This document shows, one piece after another, positions 58,813-64,000 of a stretch of DNA of 64,000 nucleotides; position 1 is the stretch's first letter; each line of letters begins with the position of its first letter. The position numbers and the translations under genes were made by a program. Source of the stretch: Nitrosomonadales bacterium (GTDB taxonomy: Bacteria; Pseudomonadota; Gammaproteobacteria; Burkholderiales; Gallionellaceae); contig JACQFX010000019.1 of assembly GCA_016199835.1 (NCBI GenBank), forward strand, positions 43,884-107,883, in the 5' to 3' direction. A model generated the notes under the pieces. That model ran no database searches. It was not told where the DNA came from and saw only the letters and a list, made by a program, of their open reading frames with translations.

Positions 58813-59736
58813 TTAAACCACTCCTTCCAGCCAGCTTCCGGGGCGTGAGAACCCGGCTGTTTCGCGCAGAGCCCGGGCTTCTGTTTTGCGGCCATAAGCC
58901 AGCAAGCGCCCATTATCCCGGCGGTAAACTTGCACTGTTTGTTCATCGAATCCGGCATCTACCAGCCAGCGGCCAAAAGCAGTCTCATTTGGTGCATACC
59001 AGTTCCACCCCTTTTCAAGGGTGCCGGAGTAACTGCATATGCTTCCTTCACCGGTAGTGCCCTTTGTTTCTATAAATACTTCTCCGCCAACTTTGAGATA
59101 AGCAAACAAAATTCGCAATAACAACATTGGATCGGTGACGTGATAAATCACGCCGGAGCAATAGGCATAATCAAATTGGCCCTTCCACTCCGGCTTGTCG
59201 ACAAACAGGCTTTCTTCCAGCACCGGGGCGTCCAGCCCCAACAATGCCGTCAATCTCCGTGCTGCACGTGCTGCGATAGGGTGCTCTTCAATTGCGGTAA
59301 CCCGGCCTCCCAAGCCAGCCAGTACGAGCAGGTCACCACCTGACCAGCAACCGACATCAAGAACTTGCTTGTTTTCCAGATTGGGTGGCAGCATGCCCAG
59401 CCGCAGGGCTTCGGACGTGATTTCAGTGTGGCGGGGACCCATGGCCCCAGCGCGGGTGAACCCATGCCCGAAATCATGGTTGTGCCCCCAGACAAAAAAA
59501 TCCCTGAAAGCTACTGAAGATTCTGAATGCCAGAAGTTGTCCGGTTGAGCTTGATCCGGGAATTCTTGCGCTAGCGTAGATGCAATTTGATTGGCAATTT
59601 CTGGAGTTGCGGCTTGCCATTGGGAGAGCGCTTTGGCAACGATTTCATCGGCGGTGCCGGTAGACATCACGGGCTGTGGCTCCGGAAACGTTTGGAGCTG
59701 ATTGATATCTCGGATCCGATCTATTATTTTGGTCAC
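58813..59736 (-). CDS. Class I SAM-dependent methyltransferase, DUF1698/CmoB-like fold
   Basis: A 307-residue protein. A helical N-terminal part precedes a methyltransferase core with motif I VLDVGCWSGGDLLVLAGLG, acidic VTAIEEHPIAARAA, and YAYCSGVIYHVTDPMLLLRILFAYLKVGGEVFIETKG. The GCWSGG and SGVIYHVxDP features resemble CmoB/DUF1698-type enzymes, but length and context differ from tRNA modification genes. A role in glycan or small-molecule modification is equally possible. Confidence 0.75.
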   Translation of the reverse strand: MTKIIDRIRDINQLQTFPEPQPVMSTGTADEIVAKALSQWQAATPEIANQIASTLAQEFPDQAQPDNFWHSESSVAFRDFFVWGHNHDFGHGFTRAGAMGPRHTEITSEALRLGMLPPNLENKQVLDVGCWSGGDLLVLAGLGGRVTAIEEHPIAARAARRLTALLGLDAPVLEESLFVDKPEWKGQFDYAYCSGVIYHVTDPMLLLRILFAYLKVGGEVFIETKGTTGEGSICSYSGTLEKGWNWYAPNETAFGRWLVDAGFDEQTVQVYRRDNGRLLAYGRKTEARALRETAGFSRPGSWLEGVV

Positions 59737-59805
59737 GGTGATTTCCTTGTTTCAGTAGGCGCGAAGGAGATGAATATGGGGCGGTGTGCCATGTTAGGCC
59801 GGGAT

Positions 59806-60309
59806 TCAGTTTTCTTTTTTCGGCTTTGGTATGTCTTTTACCAGCCTCACGGCTGCCTTGACCATTCTTGGGTCTCCATACGGGATGGCTTTCCCTATGT
59901 CAAAGTGGACGCGCCAAAAGTCAAAGCGTCCGTATGGGCTATTGGTCCAATATGCCAGCTTATCCCAGTCCATACCGGGGAAAAGATCTTCGTTTATAGT
60001 TGGGATCAGCTTATCAAATGCTCGATTTTCGTCTATCAGGGAAGATAGCTCATTGGTGAGAGGTAGGCGCCACCCATCAGTTGCAGCCTGCAGGGCTTCA
60101 TCGCGCGTAAGGTTTTTCACCTCGCCCACGCACCCAACTTCCTCCTTCCATTGTTGGCCTATGCTGCAACGCGCCCAAATCAGGTAATTGGCCGCATCAA
60201 TTACCTCGCCTCCATGAGGTTCCAAACGGGAAGTCGCGCCTGCTTCGGAGATTGTTGTTCCAGCCATCAATATAGCAAGGCCTAACAGCGATAGCCACCC
60301 TTTGCGCAT
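59806..60309 (-). CDS. Secreted DUF1566/Lcl-like domain protein
   Basis: A 167-residue protein with a signal peptide (WLSLLGLAILMAGTTISEAGA) and one Lcl C-terminal-type domain: LIWARCSIGQQW, ALQAATDGWRLPLTNELSSLID, FPGMDWDKLAYWTNSP. Two cysteines in the mature part could form a disulfide. Start 60309 (MRKGWLSL) is chosen over an upstream in-frame Met because the signal peptide starts there. DUF1566 domains are found in secreted and surface proteins; the function is unknown. Confidence 0.75.
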   Translation of the reverse strand: MRKGWLSLLGLAILMAGTTISEAGATSRLEPHGGEVIDAANYLIWARCSIGQQWKEEVGCVGEVKNLTRDEALQAATDGWRLPLTNELSSLIDENRAFDKLIPTINEDLFPGMDWDKLAYWTNSPYGRFDFWRVHFDIGKAIPYGDPRMVKAAVRLVKDIPKPKKEN

Positions 60310-60393
60310 TCGTATTATTCTTCCAAAGCAGTTGGTTTTGCCAGCCAAACTAGAGTACACAAACTTAAATATTAAGATGTCAGGCTGGTCGGC

Positions 60394-61692
60394 TTATTTG
60401 GTCGGACGCAAGAAGGCTACGCCACCATAACTGCCTATCCACTTTCCGCCGTCCGGCGTCGTTGCCATGGCGAATACGTTGTCGGCCAGTAACCCGTCAG
60501 CCATGGTCATCACCTTGAACTTGCCGTTCTGCCACAGCGCCAACCCCTTGTTGGTACCTATCCATATCTGGCCATTCATGTCTTTGTGCAGCATGAAAAC
60601 GTGATTACCTGGCAGGCCTTCTGCAGTAGTGTAAGTTGTCCATTTTTTCCCATCGAAATGCGATAGTCCGCCTCCCCATGTGCCCGCCCAGACGCTTCCG
60701 TCATTGTCCACGGCAAGGGCAATGATGTAATTCGGGTTATATGCCATATCGACATTTTCCAGGCCCATTTCCTTTTTCTGCATGGCATGGTGTTCAGACA
60801 GCCTGCCCGGATCATTTTTGAAGGCGATGTCGCTTTTAACTTTCTCATATGGCGCACCTATGCCCCGGTCGTGATTCCAGTTCTCCCACTTGCCGTTGGC
60901 AAAACGCGCCATACCACCTTCGGTGGCCAGCCATATTTCGCCGTTCTTGCCTTCCGTAACGCCATACACCCAATCGTTGGGCAGGCCGTGATTCGTATTT
61001 TCAACCGTATAAAGATCCCATTTTGAGGGGTCGTCCATGGCGCCCCCTCGAATGCGGTTTGCACCTGACCAAGTGGCGATCCAGATATCGCCGTTCTTTG
61101 CTTCGATTGCGCCATACACAAACGGGTCGCCGACGCCGTCCGGGATGTTGTAATTCTTCCAGGTCACACCATCTGGCTGGAGCAATGACAAGCCACCACC
61201 ATATGTCCCGATGGCAATCTTCCCTTTTATTTTCCCAACAAAAAATGCACCAGAAGAAAGCAGGCCATTGCTGTTGTCGAATGCCTTGAATGAATCATCT
61301 CGCGTGTCATAACGTATCACGCCATCCGAAGTCCCCACCCAGATGACCTTTCCATCTGCATAGATGGATTTAACGTTTTTTTCGCCAACTCGGTAGTGCG
61401 TGAATTTTTGCGTGGGATCCACCTGGACTTTGCCCTCATGCGCCTCTTTTGCCGTGGCAGGAATTGGTGGGTGGGGCGTCGAAGATGGGGACGCGGAAGC
61501 CGTTGAATTTAGTGTTGGATGCTGTGGCGGCAGTGCTGCGGACGATGAGGGGGGCAGGGGAGTTTGGGGCGAAGCAACGGCAGATGGCGTTGTCGCCGGC
61601 GTTTGCCCTGCGGGTTCGTTTTTATTGCATCCCGCAATCGTCATTCCAGCGAGCGCGATACCTGCGACCAAAAATTTCTTGTCTAATTGCAT
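60394..61692 (-). CDS. Lipoprotein with two-component-regulator-type beta-propeller
   Basis: A 432-residue protein with signal and lipobox (FLVAGIALAGMTIAGC), a Pro/Ser/Thr/Ala-rich linker of about 60 residues, then a beta-propeller of Reg_prop-like blades: VIWVGTSDGVIRYD, DIWIATWSGANRIRG, EIWLATEGGMARFANGKW, SVWAGTWGGGLSHFDGKKW and QIWIGTNKGLALWQNGKF. In known proteins such blades form the periplasmic sensor of hybrid kinases; here there is no kinase part. A paralogous propeller is encoded just upstream, 53 bp away. Start ATG 61692; an upstream in-frame TTG is not used. Confidence 0.82.
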   Translation of the reverse strand: MQLDKKFLVAGIALAGMTIAGCNKNEPAGQTPATTPSAVASPQTPLPPSSSAALPPQHPTLNSTASASPSSTPHPPIPATAKEAHEGKVQVDPTQKFTHYRVGEKNVKSIYADGKVIWVGTSDGVIRYDTRDDSFKAFDNSNGLLSSGAFFVGKIKGKIAIGTYGGGLSLLQPDGVTWKNYNIPDGVGDPFVYGAIEAKNGDIWIATWSGANRIRGGAMDDPSKWDLYTVENTNHGLPNDWVYGVTEGKNGEIWLATEGGMARFANGKWENWNHDRGIGAPYEKVKSDIAFKNDPGRLSEHHAMQKKEMGLENVDMAYNPNYIIALAVDNDGSVWAGTWGGGLSHFDGKKWTTYTTAEGLPGNHVFMLHKDMNGQIWIGTNKGLALWQNGKFKVMTMADGLLADNVFAMATTPDGGKWIGSYGGVAFLRPTK

Positions 61693-61745
61693 GTTATTCA
61701 ACCGTAAATATTTTTAAGGGGGCTGTTGCTTGTCATACTCAGGGG

Positions 61746-62807
61746 CTATTTGCCCGATCCTATCCTGGTCACTCCGCGTCGAGTGCCAACCCAAACATTG
61801 CCATCGGGCGCTATGGCAATCGCATAAACTGAGCTATCCAATAACCCTTCTTTGCGACCGATTCTGCGCCATGTTTTGCCATCGTAGCGTGTTACGCCAT
61901 TATTCGTCCCGAACCAGAAAACACCCTTAGGATCACGTGCCACGGCGTAAACCAGATTTCCACCAAGCCCGTCTTTTTTGGTGAAATTGTGCCACTCTTT
62001 GCCGTCGAATCGAGCGACGCCGCCGCCCCACGTGCCAGCCCAAATCGTTCCATCGGGGGACGCAAGCAGAGATAGCACATAGCTGGGGTTATAGCTCAAT
62101 GATCCGGCAACATCCACATTCAAGTCATGGCGCATACGCGTTCCCAAGCCCGTATTGGGACTGGCTGGGCGGCCATCCGGGTCTGGCGCACCGAGGCCAT
62201 CCTTGTGGGACCAGGATTTCCATGAGTTCCCGTCGAACATGGAAACGCCACCTTCAGTACCAAACCACACGCGCCCTTGCGAGTCCACATCCAACCCATA
62301 GACCCATTCGTTAATGAGTTCCTTGAGATAGGTCGTGAATTTGCCAGTCTTGATGTCATACCGGTTGGCGCCAGCCCAAGTGCCTATCCATAAATCACCT
62401 TGCTTATCATTAGCAAAAGAATAGACCCAATAATCTGCAAGGCCGTGCATTGGAAAATAGGTTTTCCATTTCCCGTCTTTATAGCGCGATGCGCCTCCCG
62501 CATTGGTACCAAACCACTTGTATCCCTGGGAGTCGATTCCGACCGCAAAGACATATTCGTTGGCCAAACCCTGATCGCGATTGAACGTGTGAAGCGCATT
62601 GTGCGTCTTTAGATCTATTTCATGGACGCCAGTTGACGTTCCTACCCACAAAGAGTTGTGTGCCTTGTCGATGGTCAATGCACGTACGATCACATCATTG
62701 CCGACCTCGAAAGTTTCTAATACTCGTTCTCCGCCGGGAGCCGCTTTTGCTGCAAACGGGAACGTGATGGCTAAAACTATTATGGTAATTCGAATAACTG
62801 CAAACAT
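61746..62807 (-). CDS. Periplasmic beta-propeller protein (Reg_prop-like), paralogue of the neighbour
   Basis: A 353-residue protein with a Sec signal (ITIIVLAITFPFAAKA) and a propeller with blades SLWVGTSTGVHEIDL, KWFGTNAGGASRYKDGKW, DLWIGTWAGANRYD, RVWFGTEGGVSMFDGNSW, TIWAGTWGGGVARFDGKEW, VFWFGTNNGVTRYDGKTW and NVWVGTRRGVTRI, about seven blades. It shares with the neighbouring lipoprotein an insertion before SYNPSYVLSLL (there AYNPNYIIALA), so the two are duplicates. Its ATG overlaps the stop of the cytochrome gene (TAATG), implying coupled synthesis. Confidence 0.85.
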   Translation of the reverse strand: MFAVIRITIIVLAITFPFAAKAAPGGERVLETFEVGNDVIVRALTIDKAHNSLWVGTSTGVHEIDLKTHNALHTFNRDQGLANEYVFAVGIDSQGYKWFGTNAGGASRYKDGKWKTYFPMHGLADYWVYSFANDKQGDLWIGTWAGANRYDIKTGKFTTYLKELINEWVYGLDVDSQGRVWFGTEGGVSMFDGNSWKSWSHKDGLGAPDPDGRPASPNTGLGTRMRHDLNVDVAGSLSYNPSYVLSLLASPDGTIWAGTWGGGVARFDGKEWHNFTKKDGLGGNLVYAVARDPKGVFWFGTNNGVTRYDGKTWRRIGRKEGLLDSSVYAIAIAPDGNVWVGTRRGVTRIGSGK

Positions 62808-63145
62808 TAGTGCAATGTCCTCACGTAATCAATTACATCATGAATGTCCTGATCGCCAAGTATCCCGAAGTATGGCGGCATTTTATCGCGACCTGAGCGC
62901 ACGACTTCAAACAGGTTTTCATCAGTCTTGGAAAAGAGTTCGAAGCTGGTGAGCTTAGGAGTTTGCTGGGCGACGCTGACTCCATTAATTCCATGGCATC
63001 CCGCGCAGTGCCCCAAGTAAAGCTCCCTGCCATTTTTTAAATCAGTAGCGGAAACTGGTAGCGACAATGCTAATAAGCCGACACCGACAAGGGAGGTGAC
63101 GTAGCGGACGGTACGTAAAATTCGATGCGATTTGTCTTTCTTCAT
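62807..63145 (-). CDS. Monohaem c-type cytochrome
   Basis: A 112-residue exported class I cytochrome c with signal peptide (VTSLVGVGLLALSLPVSA), haem site GHCAGCHGINGVS and a candidate axial Met in SGRDKMPPYFGIL, ending in DIHDVIDYVRTLH. Start 63145 (MKKDKSHRILR) gives a normal signal peptide; 63190 (MKRDLKF) is an alternative with a long basic lead. It is the first gene of an operon with two propeller proteins. It is a likely client of the CcmFHI machinery encoded at 50-54 kb. Confidence 0.88.
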   Translation of the reverse strand: MKKDKSHRILRTVRYVTSLVGVGLLALSLPVSATDLKNGRELYLGHCAGCHGINGVSVAQQTPKLTSFELFSKTDENLFEVVRSGRDKMPPYFGILGDQDIHDVIDYVRTLH

Positions 63146-63393
63146 CTTGCGTTTCCCGGAAAGTCCATTAAATTTCAGGTCTCTTTTCATATTTCAACCG
63201 ATTCGGACAGTTGGTGGCAAGATTTTCAAAAACGTTCCTTCGTAACTTAAAAACTGCCAATGCCCACCGGCAATTGTATAACATGCCAGACCGAGGGAGC
63301 TAGAGTTTTTCTGGTTTTAGTCCAAGGTGATAACATTTATATTATTAGCATAATGGACGGCGGTTCTTTAGGAATTTAGAGAGGGATTTTTGT

Positions 63394-63839
63394 AATGGTC
63401 GTTTGTTGGAAAGATGGGCTAGAACTGGAATACCGACGGAGAAGGTAAACATGTCGGGTCCGGTTCCTCGTGAAAGCTATCTGGCGGCACATGCGGAAGT
63501 GGACATCATTCTGGATACTTTCCCTTTTACAGGTGGTACCACGACCTGCGAGGCTTTATGGATGGGGGTGCCCACGTTGACGCTTGCCGGTGATACCATG
63601 CTTGCCCGTCAGGGAGCCAGCTTGCTCACCTGTGCTGGATTGACTGACTGGGTTGCGGATAGCGAAGAAGATTATATGAACAGGGCAATAAGGCACGCCA
63701 CGAACCTAAGCAGCCTTGCCGAACTGTTGGATTACGGCAGCAAGTGTTGCATAGCCCATTATTCGATGCTCCTCGTTTTGCGCGGCATCTGGAAGATGCA
63801 TTGCTGGATATGTGGCAGCAACGGAGCCGTTGGATATGA
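63394..63839 (+). pseudogene. Remnant of a GT41 (O-GlcNAc transferase-like) glycosyltransferase
   Basis: Only the C-terminal part of an SPY/OGT-type enzyme remains. RLLERWARTGIPTEKVNMSG and RESYLAAHAEVDIILDTFPF...TTTCEALWMGVPTLTLAG in one frame match the nucleotide-sugar-binding half. Near 63713-63730 the frame shifts and the family C-terminus continues in another frame as RQQVLHSPLFDAPRFARHL and EDALLDMWQQRSRWI, ending at 63839. No start codon with a ribosome site and none of the TPR or N-terminal catalytic half are present. It is thus 5'-truncated and frameshifted. Confidence 0.85.
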
Positions 63840-63851
63840 ACGTGGCAACGT

Positions 63852-64000
63852 ATGACTAGTCGCAATGATCCGTGTTCCTGCGGCAGCGGGAAGAAATACA
63901 AACAATGCTGCATGCGGCAAGAGCCGGCTCAGGCAGTGGGCGAGGTTGCGAATGGGAACGCAGGGCAGGCGGCATCGAGCTATTTCAATACGGGGAATGC
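63852..64000 (+). CDS. SEC-C motif protein, N-terminus only (partial)
   Basis: The frame opens at ATG 63852 with MTSRNDPCSCGSGKKYKQCC, a SEC-C zinc-binding motif (CxC...CC), and continues as a linker rich in Gly and Ala into SSYFNTGN at the window edge. In related bacteria SEC-C motifs of this form head TPR plus GT41 proteins, which fits the GT41 remnant directly upstream. The ATG is 12 bp past the remnant's stop. The rest of the protein is not visible. Confidence 0.75.
   Translation, partial: MTSRNDPCSCGSGKKYKQCCMRQEPAQAVGEVANGNAGQAASSYFNTGN

Overview
This window is chromosomal DNA from a betaproteobacterium. The GC-rich codon use, the complete division and cell-wall (dcw) cluster opened by mraZ and closed by ftsZ-lpxC, the phoU-ppx pair, the ubiC-ubiA-recG-ridA block and the very large DUF3683-type FAD/Fe-S oxidoreductase all fit that class. 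Gallionellaceae or other Nitrosomonadales (Sideroxydans/Gallionella-like) are the best guess, but family rank is an inference.

Layout. (1) 1-7.0 kb: a partial MmeI-like type IIL restriction-modification enzyme, ilvA, rpiA, phoU and ppx. (2) 7.1-7.45 kb: the RNase P RNA. (3) 7.7-26.8 kb: mraZ-rsmH-ftsL-ftsI-murE-murF-mraY-murD-ftsW-murG-murC-murB-ddl-ftsQ-ftsA-ftsZ-lpxC, all on the plus strand and mostly with overlapping starts and stops. The cluster is headed by a sigma70-like promoter whose -10 runs into four exact 10-bp GTGG repeats, a textbook MraZ operator. (4) 26.9-29.5 kb: a small membrane protein, a 2-Cys peroxiredoxin and a sodium:solute symporter with a His-rich tail. (5) 29.5-39.0 kb: phoB behind Pho boxes and phoR, separated by about 7.4 kb of surface-glycan genes (two glycosyltransferases, two methyltransferases, a flippase-like protein and a large membrane protein). 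(6) 39.0-49.8 kb: an unknown 544-aa protein, the 1278-aa FAD/Fe-S oxidoreductase, thpR, cytochrome b561, ubiA, ubiC, recG and ridA. (7) 50.1-54.4 kb: a partial cytochrome c maturation set (ccmF, ccmH, ccmI and a TlpA-like thioredoxin). (8) 54.5-58.2 kb: an NtrB-like kinase, a sigma54 response regulator and a Sel1-repeat protein. (9) 58.3-63.1 kb: two methyltransferases, a DUF1566-like protein, and an operon of a c-type cytochrome followed by two secreted beta-propeller proteins. (10) 63.4-64.0 kb: a decayed O-GlcNAc-transferase-like remnant followed by the start of a SEC-C gene.

The most distinctive signal is a scatter of short palindromic repeats. At least two families recur both between genes and inside essential or large coding sequences, where they insert in-frame peptides (the methylase gene, murC twice, the ddl C-terminus, ftsQ and the FAD/Fe-S oxidoreductase). 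The second most distinctive is the cytochrome plus twin-propeller operon, for which I know no described function.
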